A stretch of DNA of 64,000 bases from Clostridium sp. MB40-C1 (GCF_030913655.1 NZ_CP133189.1:2480001-2544000); one strand, 5' to 3'. Shown: positions 41,735 through 49,351, numbered from the stretch's first letter. Numbers and translations: made by a program. Notes: generated by a model from the sequence alone, not told the origin.

Positions 41735-42670
41735 TTATCCTAAAATCTTACTTAATTCTTGCAGTTCTGATATTAATGCTAATATGTCATCTTTCATTAT
41801 AGTTATAGAACTATCTTTAGATTTTATATTAATCTTTTCATCTAAGATCTCATATTCTCCAATAGGTCCTTTATATATTGGTATCAATAAGTTTTGTTCA
41901 ATAACTGTATTTTTATTATCCTTAGGTCTATTTAAATTTGATCTTTTTCCATATTCTCTAACATTCATTGAATCGAAATAAGTTCTTATTGTTGATGGAG
42001 ACAACCCATATTTTTCGCCAATCTTTATCGTTGCCTCTTTAGTAGTACCAAGAACTTTAACTTCTTCAATTAACTGATTTCTAGTTATCTTAGGTTGTGG
42101 CATATTTTCTCCCTCCATAATAATTTTTAGTTTTTGTAGCACTTTTCTATATACTCTTGAAACATATGGTTGCGTTAAATTTAATTCATTAGCAATTTCC
42201 TTTTGACTCCTGTACTGAAAATGTAAAGCCTCTATAATTCTCTGTTCATTTTGGGTAAGTTTTTTCATTGCTAGCTTTAATCTTCCATATTCTATATTGG
42301 TTATAGCCACATCTTCATAATTAATATCATCCTGTAGAGTATCCTCTAATTCTAAGTTATTATCTTTTAATTGAAAGGTTGTACTCATACTTATATTGTT
42401 TTCATGTTTCTTATTTTTTCTATGGTACAATCTAAGTTCATTATTAATAAGCATTGATGCATAAGTTAGAAATAGTACATTCTTTTCTATATCATAGTTT
42501 TCATAAGCTTTATTGAGCCCTAAAAATGCTACTTGTACTAAATCATCTATCTCGTATTTTCTTCGCCATGTTTGACATACTTTGTATATAAATTTTTCAA
42601 ATTGTTTATATACTTCTTCTATAGTCATATTTTTAATTTGGTTTTTTAGTTTTATTGGCTTTCTCTTCAT
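41735..42670 (-). CDS. sigma-70-like factor with extra C-terminal HTH and coiled coil
   Basis: 311 aa. Region 2-like part: YKQFEKFIYKVCQTWRRKYE, IDDLVQVAFLGLNKAYENYD, FLTYASMLINNELRLYHRKN. Region 4-like: LTQNEQRIIEALHFQYRSQK, EIANELNLTQPYVSRVYRKV. A second HTH follows (IEEVKVLGTTKEATIKIGEK, YGLSPSTIRTYFDSMNV) and a helical tail. AGGTGG lies 5 bases before the ATG at 42670. A phage-borne sigma-type factor inside the replication operon could drive middle or late genes, or host genes. Confidence 0.82.
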   Translation of the reverse strand: MKRKPIKLKNQIKNMTIEEVYKQFEKFIYKVCQTWRRKYEIDDLVQVAFLGLNKAYENYDIEKNVLFLTYASMLINNELRLYHRKNKKHENNISMSTTFQLKDNNLELEDTLQDDINYEDVAITNIEYGRLKLAMKKLTQNEQRIIEALHFQYRSQKEIANELNLTQPYVSRVYRKVLQKLKIIMEGENMPQPKITRNQLIEEVKVLGTTKEATIKIGEKYGLSPSTIRTYFDSMNVREYGKRSNLNRPKDNKNTVIEQNLLIPIYKGPIGEYEILDEKINIKSKDSSITIMKDDILALISELQELSKILG

Positions 42671-42687
42671 GTAAGCCACCTCAAATA

Positions 42688-43833
42688 TCATTTAAAATCT
42701 GCTTCCGCCGAGTTATAGATTGGTCTTTTATCTGTTATTGGTGCCAAGGTCGGTTTTCCTTTTGGCTTTATAATATAATCACCTAGTAGCTTAGTAACTT
42801 CTTTTTTGCCTATAGCTGTTTCCATCTTAGAGATACCTGTAAGCTTTTTAGTGTATATAATATCTTCTAAAAATCCTTGTTCTATAAGTATTTCACCGAC
42901 TTTATCTTCATCAACCCATTTTCTATTACTTCTACCTTCTACTACCTTAAACCCATCAAACTCTTCACCTTTTAATGCTTGTCCTAGAGCATACTCCTGT
43001 ACATCCTTAGCCCAACTTGCAAGCTCATCTACTCTGCTGATAATAAAAGCTATATCGTTGTTATCTAAAGTCTTAGGTTCTTGAAAATCATATTGGGCCA
43101 ATTCCATATTCTTATCAGCTCTAGCCTTGCATACTGCTTTAGCTCTACAAAACTTACAGTGATCTCCCGCAGAAAATTTTCCTTCACCTTTAAATGCAAG
43201 TTCTGCTATAGGTTTTAATTCTTCTTCTGCCCACTTAAGTAAACTTTCTACTGACATTTCATCTGTAGATATAGAATCTAACCTAGGTTGTATAATTGTC
43301 ATTTTTATATCTTCTATATCATATAAAAAACTAAATTCTGCTATAGCTCCTAATGCGTATAATCTCATTTGTTTATTTCCTATAGCCGATACCGGAACAC
43401 CTTTACCATACTTTAAATCACATATTTCCATTGTTCCATCAGCAATTATTACAAAATCTCCAGTACCAAATCCCTCAGGTACCCATTCACTAAAGTCTAG
43501 TTTTTGTTCTATCTTAAATAACGCATCCGGTGTCTTTGCTTTAGCTGCTGCTACTTTCTCCAGGCAAGTATCAACATAGATTTCTACATAATCTGGCATG
43601 TCTGCGGTAAAAAGTTTATTTTCTTTTATCTTTTTAACTGCTGAATTATACTTTCTAGTACTTATTAGTTTTAATTCTTTTTGTAATGTAAGTTCTCCTA
43701 ACTCATGAGCCAGGGTTCCTTCCTTAGCAAATTCACTGCTTGTGTTAGGGTAATTTTCTTCTAATCTTGCGCTAGGTGGGCACGCAAGCCAACGACTCGC
43801 CCCACTAGCACTAAGTATTGCATGTTTTGCCAT
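42688..43833 (-). CDS. DUF2800 protein, RecB-like/PD-(D/E)XK nuclease
   Basis: 381 aa: HAILSASGASRWLACPPSAR near the N-terminus, then the nuclease core (EGFGTGDFVIIADGTMEICD, LKYGKGVPVSA; D and D-x-K equivalents) and the four-Cys region HCKFCRAKAVCKARADKN, similar to Fe-S Cas4/AddB-like nucleases. Probably phage recombination. GGAGG upstream; start overlaps the previous stop (TAATGG). Confidence 0.87.
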   Translation of the reverse strand: MAKHAILSASGASRWLACPPSARLEENYPNTSSEFAKEGTLAHELGELTLQKELKLISTRKYNSAVKKIKENKLFTADMPDYVEIYVDTCLEKVAAAKAKTPDALFKIEQKLDFSEWVPEGFGTGDFVIIADGTMEICDLKYGKGVPVSAIGNKQMRLYALGAIAEFSFLYDIEDIKMTIIQPRLDSISTDEMSVESLLKWAEEELKPIAELAFKGEGKFSAGDHCKFCRAKAVCKARADKNMELAQYDFQEPKTLDNNDIAFIISRVDELASWAKDVQEYALGQALKGEEFDGFKVVEGRSNRKWVDEDKVGEILIEQGFLEDIIYTKKLTGISKMETAIGKKEVTKLLGDYIIKPKGKPTLAPITDKRPIYNSAEADFK

Positions 43834-44258
43834 TATAGTAACGCCTCCACTTCCTTTACTACTGCAGCATAGTTTTCTTCTTTTAAGTCAGGTACTTTTT
43901 TAGCACCATATTTTAGTGTTATTTCCTTAGCTTCTTTAGCTTTACCGGCCTTAACTAATTTTGTGAATACTGCTCTTACCACTTCCTTTGTAATCTCGGA
44001 TTTAGAATCTTCTGTTTTAGGTTCTTCTATTGGTTTATCTTCTTTCTTAGTTTGTTCTGCTGGTGGATTTTTTTCTTTCTTAGTATCTTGTTTAGATAGG
44101 TCTATTGATTTAGATTCCTCTTTTTTAATATCTTTCTTTTCTGTAGATGCTTGTCCTCTTTGATTAGGCCCTATTTTTTGTATAATGTTAGTAGTACCAA
44201 AAGTATTAATAAAATTTAATAACTCCTCATTTGAATTAAATTCTGCTGTAATTTTCAT
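43833..44258 (-). CDS. phage protein of unknown function, lysine/glutamate-rich, 141 aa
   Basis: A small N-terminal domain (MKITAEFNSNEELLNFINTF), a disordered KE-rich linker (residues 40-90), and a C-terminal helical domain (VVRAVFTKLVKAGKAKEAKE, ITLKYGAKKVPDLKEENYAA). The C-terminal domain recurs in phage early proteins beside DUF2800. Function unknown; sometimes mis-annotated as an rRNA biogenesis protein. Confidence 0.72.
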   Translation of the reverse strand: MKITAEFNSNEELLNFINTFGTTNIIQKIGPNQRGQASTEKKDIKKEESKSIDLSKQDTKKEKNPPAEQTKKEDKPIEEPKTEDSKSEITKEVVRAVFTKLVKAGKAKEAKEITLKYGAKKVPDLKEENYAAVVKEVEALL

Positions 44259-44300
44259 AATTCTTCCTCCTTAAATTTCTTAACATTTTTATTAAATGGT

Positions 44301-44555
44301 TTAATCACCAAGAAAATCATCTTCTAAATTGTTAGCTTGGATACTCATTAATTCTTTTTGAATAATTTTTAAGCATTCAGTATCTTCAACTTTTACCCCA
44401 TATGTTTTTATTAAACTACCACCATTGAATGGGATAGATATTCTTAATGTTTTAGTTAAAGGATAAAACTCCCAAGATATATCTTGTTTTTGGCTAACTG
44501 TAATTTGAATAGCTCTAGTTAAAATATCCTGGATAATTTCATAGTTCTTGTCCAT
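44301..44555 (-). CDS. small phage early protein, 84 aa
   Basis: MDKNYEIIQDILTRAIQITV, WEFYPLTKTLRISIPFNGGS, and an acidic end LEDDFLGD that repeats the acidic tail of the SSB-like protein. The ATG overlaps the preceding stop (TAATGG). No recognised domain. Confidence 0.65.
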   Translation of the reverse strand: MDKNYEIIQDILTRAIQITVSQKQDISWEFYPLTKTLRISIPFNGGSLIKTYGVKVEDTECLKIIQKELMSIQANNLEDDFLGD

Positions 44556-44806
44556 TAATCAGAACCTCCTAGAAACATTTTTGCTTCATGGGCTTCTATA
44601 TCAACTTTTTGAACTACCCATTTAGTCGCTTGTTCTACTCTGTTTTTAGTTTCTGAATACCTTTTAAATATTGCTATCGAATATGAGTTATTAGCTTCTA
44701 CAACTAATACATCCCCTTCTTTTAGGTCTTCTATATCCGTTTTATAAGAATACTCTTGGTCGAAGCTGCCTCTTAGGAACTTAACCATAGCTACTTTTTT
44801 CTCCAA
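44555..44806 (-). CDS. small phage early protein, 83 aa
   Basis: Beta-rich: MVKFLRGSFDQEYSYKTDIE, DLKEGDVLVVEANNSYSIAI. TTG start with AAAGGAGG 8 bases upstream. Not recognised. Confidence 0.65.
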   Translation of the reverse strand: MEKKVAMVKFLRGSFDQEYSYKTDIEDLKEGDVLVVEANNSYSIAIFKRYSETKNRVEQATKWVVQKVDIEAHEAKMFLGGSD

Positions 44807-44823
44807 TTGCTTACCTCCTTTAG

Positions 44824-45177
44824 TTAGAAATAACCTTCATTATTTTCTAATCTTTTAATGCTTCCTCGTAATTCATTGATTACACTTCTTCTATCTAATC
44901 TTTTAGCTTCATTTACTTTATCAATTAATTTTTCTAATGTTTCTATTTCTTCATTTATTCCAGATCTTAGACTACATATTGTAGTATCATCACTTTTAGA
45001 GTCATTTTCCATATACCTTATATCTTCCTTAAGTTCTTCAACTTTACTTTGAGTAAAATCCATTATTGCAAGCCAAACATCCTCACCCATTGTATCTATA
45101 ACTAATTCTTCTAAGTCCTTAATATCTATAAGATTATAGGTTTCTTCTTTAATATGCTTAATTCTAGCTACAAGCAT
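44824..45177 (-). CDS. small phage early protein, 117 aa
   Basis: Acidic and helical: EETYNLIDIKDLEELVIDTM, DFTQSKVEELKEDIRYMEND, RSVINELRGSIKRLENNEGY. AAAGGGGG precedes the ATG, and a plus-strand promoter-like sequence overlaps the same region. Function unknown. Confidence 0.65.
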   Translation of the reverse strand: MLVARIKHIKEETYNLIDIKDLEELVIDTMGEDVWLAIMDFTQSKVEELKEDIRYMENDSKSDDTTICSLRSGINEEIETLEKLIDKVNEAKRLDRRSVINELRGSIKRLENNEGYF

Positions 45178-45254
45178 TTACATATCCCCCTTTCTTTTGT
45201 TATAATTAACTCATGAGTATTTTTTTTGAGCCCTCTGCAAAGGGTTCTTTTTTT
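45177..45254 (+). ncRNA. possible short antisense transcript
   Basis: TTTACA (45177-45182), 18-base spacer, TATAAT (45201-45206) on the plus strand. A hairpin GAGCCCT/AGGGTTC with TTTTTTT follows at 45228-45254. A transcript of about 45 bases could start near 45213, just upstream of the 117-aa gene and against it. The promoter overlaps that gene's ribosome site, so chance is possible. Confidence 0.35.
45228..45254 (+). terminator. plus-strand terminator inside the minus-strand early operon
   Basis: GAGCCCT-CTGCAA-AGGGTTC then TTTTTTT on the plus strand. On the minus strand the same hairpin is followed by A residues, so it does not serve the early operon. Confidence 0.7.
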
Positions 45255-45517
45255 CATGTTTGTTTAAATAACTTTTTATACCTATTAAACTCACCTTTTC
45301 TTTTTAAATCATATGCTTTAGTCATGCAGGCACCTTCTGTTCTTCCTAATGCTAGAGATATATCTCTTATTTTTGCGGTACCCCACATGCCACAGAGATA
45401 AATAATATCTTTAAGTGTCCATGATTGAGCATGCTTATCATGAAATTCGGAATTATAATTCATTCTACGATTGGAACTTGTGTACTTAATTCCATCTTTC
45501 ACATATACCTTAGCCAT
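45254..45517 (-). CDS. small HTH/SANT-like phage protein, about 87 aa
   Basis: QSWTLKDIIYLCGMWGTAKI, RDISLALGRTEGACMTKAYD, LKRKGEFNRYKKLFKQT: a tryptophan-rich helix followed by a helix-turn-helix like a SANT/Myb domain (I-S-x-A-L-G-R-T). Start at ATG 45517 (AGAGGGTG upstream). Likely DNA-binding; target unknown. Confidence 0.62.
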   Translation of the reverse strand: MAKVYVKDGIKYTSSNRRMNYNSEFHDKHAQSWTLKDIIYLCGMWGTAKIRDISLALGRTEGACMTKAYDLKRKGEFNRYKKLFKQT

Positions 45518-45549
45518 TTTGTTTTTCACCCTCTTCCTAATAATTTTAT

Positions 45550-45744
45550 TTATTTGTTTATATAATTACATCTTTTTAAAACTATGGCACTCCTCTCTGC
45601 TATAGTAGATACATACTCTAAGCTTGTACACTTTCCGAATTTAATTCGATTAAATTTGATGTCATCTGTAACCATTTCAGCAATTTTTGCAAATTCTACA
45701 TTGCTAAGATGCCCTGTTTGTCTTTCTAACATTTGTTTTATCAA
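45550..45744 (-). CDS. small phage protein, 64 aa, TTG start
   Basis: MIKQMLERQTGHLSNVEFAK, IAEMVTDDIKFNRIKFGKCT. GGAGGCG lies 8 bases before the TTG at 45744. Follows the antirepressor gene by 13 bases. Not recognised. Confidence 0.62.
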   Translation of the reverse strand: MIKQMLERQTGHLSNVEFAKIAEMVTDDIKFNRIKFGKCTSLEYVSTIAERSAIVLKRCNYINK

Positions 45745-45757
45745 TTTTCTCGCCTCC

Positions 45758-46534
45758 TTAAGCTACTTTGTATTTAATAGCCATTTCCTTTACTATAGCG
45801 ATATAACCTTCTATCAATTTTTTATCATCAGCTATTACATCAACTTTATTAAGTTTATCCCTCTTAGATTTACAAACTCCTTCATCAGCCATTCTTCTAC
45901 GCTTATTAGTAAGTCTTGTGGATAACTGAACTCCCATTCTTTGTTCTAACAATCTATAACTTTCTTCCCTAAGTAGTTTAATATGTTCATATCCACCTAC
46001 TGAAAGAGCCATTTTATTAATTAAGCTAGATGTGTCCTTTCTCCAATCGTTTGGATTAAGAGCAACTACATCCCTTATAGCTTGTACCTCTTCTTTGGTC
46101 TCCTCTGCTCTCTTATTAGCTTCTAATGCATTATGATTTACTTGGTTTAATTGTTGTTTAATGTCCTTCATTTCTTGCAAACTCTGGATAAGCACATCTT
46201 CTATACATTGTGGTTTATGTTGCTCTTTAATTTTCTTTTCACATTCTATAAAGTAATTTCTATATTCATGTGATTTTGAAGTTCTAGCCATCATAGCTAT
46301 ATGTTTTGCAAAATCTAAAGTTATTGCAAAATCCATTGTTCCGTTACCTTCGTCAGTATGACGAACCCCTACCCAATCAACATTTTTTTCGAAGAAATCA
46401 TTCTTTTCTATGTTCGCTGGATACCATCTTGCCCAGTTTGATTTATTAAGACCTAATCCTAAATATAGTTCCTTTGCAGACACTAGTTGCGTGCCATCTT
46501 CTTCATTTGTTGTAATTTTTATTAGGCTGCTCAT
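45758..46534 (-). CDS. phage antirepressor (AntA/AntB N-terminus, ORF6C-like C-terminus)
   Basis: 258 aa. Residues 10-85 match AntA/AntB: QLVSAKELYLGLGLNKSNWA, RWYPANIEKNDFF, TMDFAITLDFAKHIAMMART, SKSHEYRNYFIECEKK. A coiled coil runs about 105-150. The C-terminus (VIADDKKLIEGYIAIVKEMA) is ORF6C-like. Antirepressors inactivate the phage repressor to trigger induction. AGGAGG precedes the ATG. Located in the early operon downstream of the cro-like gene. Confidence 0.87.
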   Translation of the reverse strand: MSSLIKITTNEEDGTQLVSAKELYLGLGLNKSNWARWYPANIEKNDFFEKNVDWVGVRHTDEGNGTMDFAITLDFAKHIAMMARTSKSHEYRNYFIECEKKIKEQHKPQCIEDVLIQSLQEMKDIKQQLNQVNHNALEANKRAEETKEEVQAIRDVVALNPNDWRKDTSSLINKMALSVGGYEHIKLLREESYRLLEQRMGVQLSTRLTNKRRRMADEGVCKSKRDKLNKVDVIADDKKLIEGYIAIVKEMAIKYKVA

Positions 46535-46694
46535 ATGTCTCTCCTCCTATTTATTATTTACCTTTAGAACCAGTAGGATTTTACTGGAGCTTGTACTACA
46601 TTGCCATTAAGGCACTAAGGAAATGTTTATTTAAGAAATGCTTAGAAATTGACTTAGAATTTTGTGAAGTGCTTGTTCTACAAATTAATAATTT

Positions 46695-46979
46695 TTATAT
46701 GATTTTCTTTTCTAGACTTATACTCTCTAGCCATCTATCCAATAATTGTTTATTAATTAAAAATTTTCTACCTATTTTAAAAGCTGGGAAATTATTATTT
46801 CCATGTGCTAGTTCTAAAATTTTATCTCGACCAATTCCGCTATACTTAACGCATTCATCTATTGTTAAGGTTGCCTTTTCCTCTTTTTCTTGAATTGCTT
46901 CTGTGATTGCTTCTGTGATTATTTGCTTAAGCTCTATATTACTTAAAGCCTTAGTTGCCTCTAGTATCTTAGTTTTCAT
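46695..46979 (-). CDS. excisionase-like MerR/HTH_17 protein, about 94 aa
   Basis: N-terminal helices, then EEKATLTIDECVKYSGIGRD, KILELAHGNNNFPAFKIGRK, FLINKQLLDRWLESISL: the winged-HTH 'DNA-binding, excisionase' pattern (T-I-x-E-h-x-x-Y-S-G-I-G-R). Might be the recombination directionality factor for the integrase or an early regulator. The start at 46979 has GGGAGAGAG upstream and overlaps the Cro-like gene's end. Confidence 0.75.
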   Translation of the reverse strand: MKTKILEATKALSNIELKQIITEAITEAIQEKEEKATLTIDECVKYSGIGRDKILELAHGNNNFPAFKIGRKFLINKQLLDRWLESISLEKKII

Positions 46980-47193
46980 TGCTCTCTCTCCCAATTTTTA
47001 TATTGTTTATTACAGCTTGTCCTAATTCTTGCTCAGTGCATTTATATACTACTAACATTTTTGCTAATACTTCATCCTTAGGAACTCTGCCTTTATTTTC
47101 ATACCTGCAAACTGATTGATAAGTTACTCCAAGTTTTTGAGCAGCTTGTCTAAGACTTAAATTTTGTGATTTTCTTAATAGTTTGAAGTTCAT
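46969..47193 (-). CDS. Cro-like XRE regulator, 74 aa
   Basis: MNFKLLRKSQNLSLRQAAQK, LGVTYQSVCRYENKGRVPKD: a Cro/CI-type HTH. AAAGGAGG lies 7 bases before the ATG at 47193; the promoter spacer contains operator O1. As first gene of the rightward-to-left early operon, divergent to the repressor, it is the Cro equivalent. Confidence 0.85.
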   Translation of the reverse strand: MNFKLLRKSQNLSLRQAAQKLGVTYQSVCRYENKGRVPKDEVLAKMLVVYKCTEQELGQAVINNIKIGRESNEN

Positions 47194-47215
47194 TTCTTTG
47201 CCTCCTTTCAAATTA

Positions 47216-47244
47216 ATTTTATCTCCATTTCGGAGACAAAACAA
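47216..47244 (-). promoter_or_regulatory. early (cro) promoter with operator O1 in the spacer
   Basis: Minus strand TTGTTT (47239-47244), 17-base spacer, TAAAAT (47216-47221). The palindrome TCTCCATTTCGGAGA (47222-47236) occupies the spacer, so repressor binding would shut the early operon. Confidence 0.82.
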
Positions 47245-47313
47245 CCTCAATGTGCTACCTAAAAACTCGATTTAGGAAGTTTAATAAAGCAAAACAACAT
47301 TTTTCTCTGTTTA

Positions 47314-47328
47314 TCTCCATTTTGGAGA
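47314..47328. promoter_or_regulatory. operator O2
   Basis: TCTCCATTTTGGAGA, differing from O1 by one base. It lies between the two divergent promoters; may allow cooperative binding or looping. Confidence 0.8.
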
Positions 47329-47338
47329 CAAGAAACAT

Positions 47339-47367
47339 TTGCTAATAGTCTCCAAAGTGGATATAAT
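47339..47367 (+). promoter_or_regulatory. repressor (cI) promoter with degenerate operator O3
   Basis: TTGCTA (47339-47344), 17-base spacer, TATAAT (47362-47367). The spacer contains TCTCCAAAGTGGATA (47349-47363), a weaker version of O1/O2 with one changed half-site, as expected for negative autoregulation. Confidence 0.8.
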
Positions 47368-47398
47368 ATAAGTATGCATTTTGAAAGGAGGGTGAAGC

Positions 47399-47731
47399 GT
47401 GGAACAACATGAAATATTACTAAAATTAAGAAATGATGCTAGTTTAACTTTAGAAGAATTGGCTAAAAAAACTGGACTAAGTAAAAATATGCTGTGGCAT
47501 TTAGAAAAAGGTAATAGAACTGGTACAGTGGAAACACTAAAAAAGCTTTCAGAATTCTATGGTGTATCTCTTGATTACATTACTAATAATGCTAAAAGAT
47601 CAGATTTAATAGATGACTTCATAAAAAGTTTAGTAGATGAAGGAATAATAAGTGATTCTGAGAATGTACCTGAAGATATAATGCAAGAAATATTAAGCTT
47701 AATAAAATTAAAAATAAAAAAACTTACTTAA
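47399..47731 (+). CDS. CI-like repressor, XRE family, 110 aa
   Basis: HTH at residues 5-65 (ILLKLRNDASLTLEELAKKT, GLSKNMLWHLEKGNRTGTVE, LSEFYGVSLDYITNNAKRSD), then a short helical C-terminus (DFIKSLVDEGIISDSENVPE, IMQEILSLIKLKIKKL). No S24-type peptidase, so induction is not by RecA-driven self-cleavage; the antirepressor or another factor probably acts. GTG start with GGAGG upstream. Divergent from the cro gene with three operators between. Confidence 0.85.
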   Translation: MEQHEILLKLRNDASLTLEELAKKTGLSKNMLWHLEKGNRTGTVETLKKLSEFYGVSLDYITNNAKRSDLIDDFIKSLVDEGIISDSENVPEDIMQEILSLIKLKIKKLT

Positions 47732-47787
47732 AATAAAGCATACATTCAGTAAAATTGAGTGTATGCTAAAAAAATGAGGTGATTTTG

Positions 47788-48957
47788 TTGGCACGTAAAA
47801 CGAATTGTGTGAAAAATGGTAAGGAATACTTTAGAGTTACAGCTTCTATAGGTAGGGACTCTAACGGTAAGTTAATTAGAAAGGAGTTTTATGGTAAATC
47901 TAAAAAAGAAGCCGAAGAAAAGCGTGATACATATTTATTAGGAATAAAAAATGGTCTTAATGTAGATTACAAAAACGCTACTTTAGGTACGTTAATGCAT
48001 ATATGGTTATTTGAAGTTGTAAGAGTATCTAATAAAATAAAGCCATCAAGTTTTCAAAGGTATGAAGGTATATACAGAAATTATGTGAAAAATAGTGAAA
48101 TATATGGACTTAAAGTAAGCGACTTAAAAGGCATTCAATTGCAACGTTATTATAATTCACTATATGAGAATGGTAAAAGTAGCAATGTTATAAAAAATCT
48201 TAATAAATTACTTAAAACTTTTTTTAATTATGCTATAGACGAAGGTTATATCTTAAGAAATCCATGTAGTGGTAAGAAGATTGTTATTCCTGGGGGAAAC
48301 GAACATAAAGAAAAGGAAATATCTATTTTTTCTAATAATGAAATACATGCTCTTAAAAACATCTTGGGGGGACATAGGCTGAAAGCTCTTATCTTATTAG
48401 CATTAGGCACTGGATTAAGGCAAGGAGAGCTTTTAGGGCTTAAATGGGCTGATATTAACATGACTAACATGGAACTGAAAGTTGAACGAAGTATTAAACA
48501 AGTTAATATAATATCTGCTGATGGATCTAAGGAATACAAAACCATAGTGCAAAGTCCTAAATCTAAAAACAGCATAAGAACTGTTCCTATTCCATCTAGT
48601 TTAATACCAATCTTAAAAACTCATGCTACCCTACAAAAACAAGAAAGATTTAAGGCTGGCGCATCATACATTGAAACTGATTTTATATTTACTACTGAGC
48701 TTGGTAAAACAATAGATGCTAAAAATCTTACAAGAAGTTATCAGCGCCTATTAAAAAAGGCAAAAATAAAATATAAAAAATTCCATTCATTAAGGCACAC
48801 ATATGCCACTAAGTTATTTGAAGCTAATGTTCCGTTAAAGACAGTTCAAACCCTTCTTGGACATTCTAGCATATCCATAACCGCTGATATTTACACTCAT
48901 GTAATGCCTAAAGAAAAAAATGAAGCCGTTGAAAAATTAAATAGTTTATTTGCTTAA
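47788..48957 (+). CDS. int: tyrosine-recombinase integrase
   Basis: About 389 aa. N-terminal arm-binding domain (RKTNCVKNGKEYFRVTASIG, EEAEEKRDTYLLG-like region), core-binding SAM-like domain (~60-165), and the catalytic domain: R in GTGLRQGELLGLKW, H-x-x-R in FHSLRHTYATKLFEAN, LLGHSSIS, and the nucleophile Y in ADIYTHVMP. TTG start at 47788 with GAGGTG 6 bases upstream. It integrates at the tRNA-Arg gene located 120 bases downstream. Confidence 0.95.
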   Translation: MARKTNCVKNGKEYFRVTASIGRDSNGKLIRKEFYGKSKKEAEEKRDTYLLGIKNGLNVDYKNATLGTLMHIWLFEVVRVSNKIKPSSFQRYEGIYRNYVKNSEIYGLKVSDLKGIQLQRYYNSLYENGKSSNVIKNLNKLLKTFFNYAIDEGYILRNPCSGKKIVIPGGNEHKEKEISIFSNNEIHALKNILGGHRLKALILLALGTGLRQGELLGLKWADINMTNMELKVERSIKQVNIISADGSKEYKTIVQSPKSKNSIRTVPIPSSLIPILKTHATLQKQERFKAGASYIETDFIFTTELGKTIDAKNLTRSYQRLLKKAKIKYKKFHSLRHTYATKLFEANVPLKTVQTLLGHSSISITADIYTHVMPKEKNEAVEKLNSLFA

Positions 48958-49003
48958 TATAAGATATGTACAGAAATTTATCAATCTTTTATTTTATTAT
49001 TCT

Positions 49004-49027
49004 CTAATGTGGGAAAAGTGTGGGAAA
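49004..49027 (+). repeat. probable integrase arm-type site, right copy
   Basis: Exact copy of the 24-mer at 8171-8194, with two TGTGGGAAA units 11 bases apart. It lies 52 bases inside attR. Confidence 0.75.
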
Positions 49028-49038
49028 ATAATAAAATA

Positions 49039-49066
49039 AGAGAGTCTGCATTTCTACAAACCCTCT
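49039..49066 (-). terminator. phage-supplied terminator of the tRNA operon
   Basis: Minus strand AGAGGGTTTGT / GCAGACTCTCT (11 pairs with G-U), then TATTTTATTATTTT. It is 14 bases past the attR core, inside the prophage, so it ends transcription from the tRNA array before it enters the phage. Confidence 0.75.
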
Positions 49067-49079
49067 ATTATCAATGTAT

Positions 49080-49124
49080 TTGGTGCGCCCAGCGGGATTT
49101 GAACCCACGACCGTCAGATTCGAA
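49080..49124. other. attR (3' part of the intact tRNA-Arg)
   Basis: Core repeat of 45 bases matching attL in 44; the phage-borne copy re-creates a whole tRNA-Arg gene at this end. Confidence 0.95.
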
Positions 49125-49157
49125 GTCTGCCACTCTATCCAGCTGAGCTATGGGCGC
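49084..49157 (-). tRNA. tRNA-Arg(TCG), integration target
   Basis: Cloverleaf with anticodon loop CTTCGAA; CCA encoded at 49081-49083. The 3' half is part of attR. It is the last gene of the tRNA operon and the only TCG copy in the array. Confidence 0.97.
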
Positions 49158-49181
49158 TAAAATCCAAAAAATAAAAAATGG

Positions 49182-49252
49182 AGCGGGTAAGGGGAATCGA
49201 ACCCCTGTGTTCAGCTTGGAAGGCTGACGTTCTACCATTGAACCATACCCGC
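49182..49252 (-). tRNA. tRNA-Gly(TCC), copy 1
   Basis: Anticodon loop CTTCCAA; encoded CCA at 49179-49181. Identical copies at 49593, 50035 and 50718. Confidence 0.97.
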
Positions 49253-49271
49253 TTGTTCATATATAATTTGG

Positions 49272-49344
49272 TGATCCACCGGGGAATCGAACCCCGGACA
49301 ACTTGATTAAAAGTCAAGTGCTCTACCGACTGAGCTAGTGAATC
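49272..49344 (-). tRNA. tRNA-Lys(TTT), copy 1
   Basis: Anticodon loop CTTTTAA, encoded CCA. Second copy at 50293. Confidence 0.97.
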
Positions 49345-49351
49345 AAAATGG

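Larger units (their letters stand above)
8029..49124. mobile_element. prophage with PBSX/Xkd-type contractile tail, integrated in tRNA-Arg(TCG)
   Basis: Bounded by a 45-base direct repeat (8029-8073 and 49080-49124) that is the 3' part of a tRNA-Arg gene. The integrase is next to the right end. All expected modules are present: lysogeny control, replication, packaging, head, contractile tail, lysis. One replication-region gene (SNF2 helicase) is broken, so the phage may be defective or may tolerate the loss. The complete head, tail and lysis set otherwise suggests an inducible element. Confidence 0.95.

Noticed and set aside
41735-42670. Toxin-gene sigma factor (BotR/TetR/UviA/TcdR group)
   Set aside because: Longer than that group, has an additional HTH, and no toxin or bacteriocin genes are nearby.
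47740-47766. Hairpin between repressor and integrase genes as a plus-strand terminator
   Set aside because: AGCATACA...TGTATGCT is followed by A residues, not T, on the plus strand; it may affect translation but is not a typical terminator.
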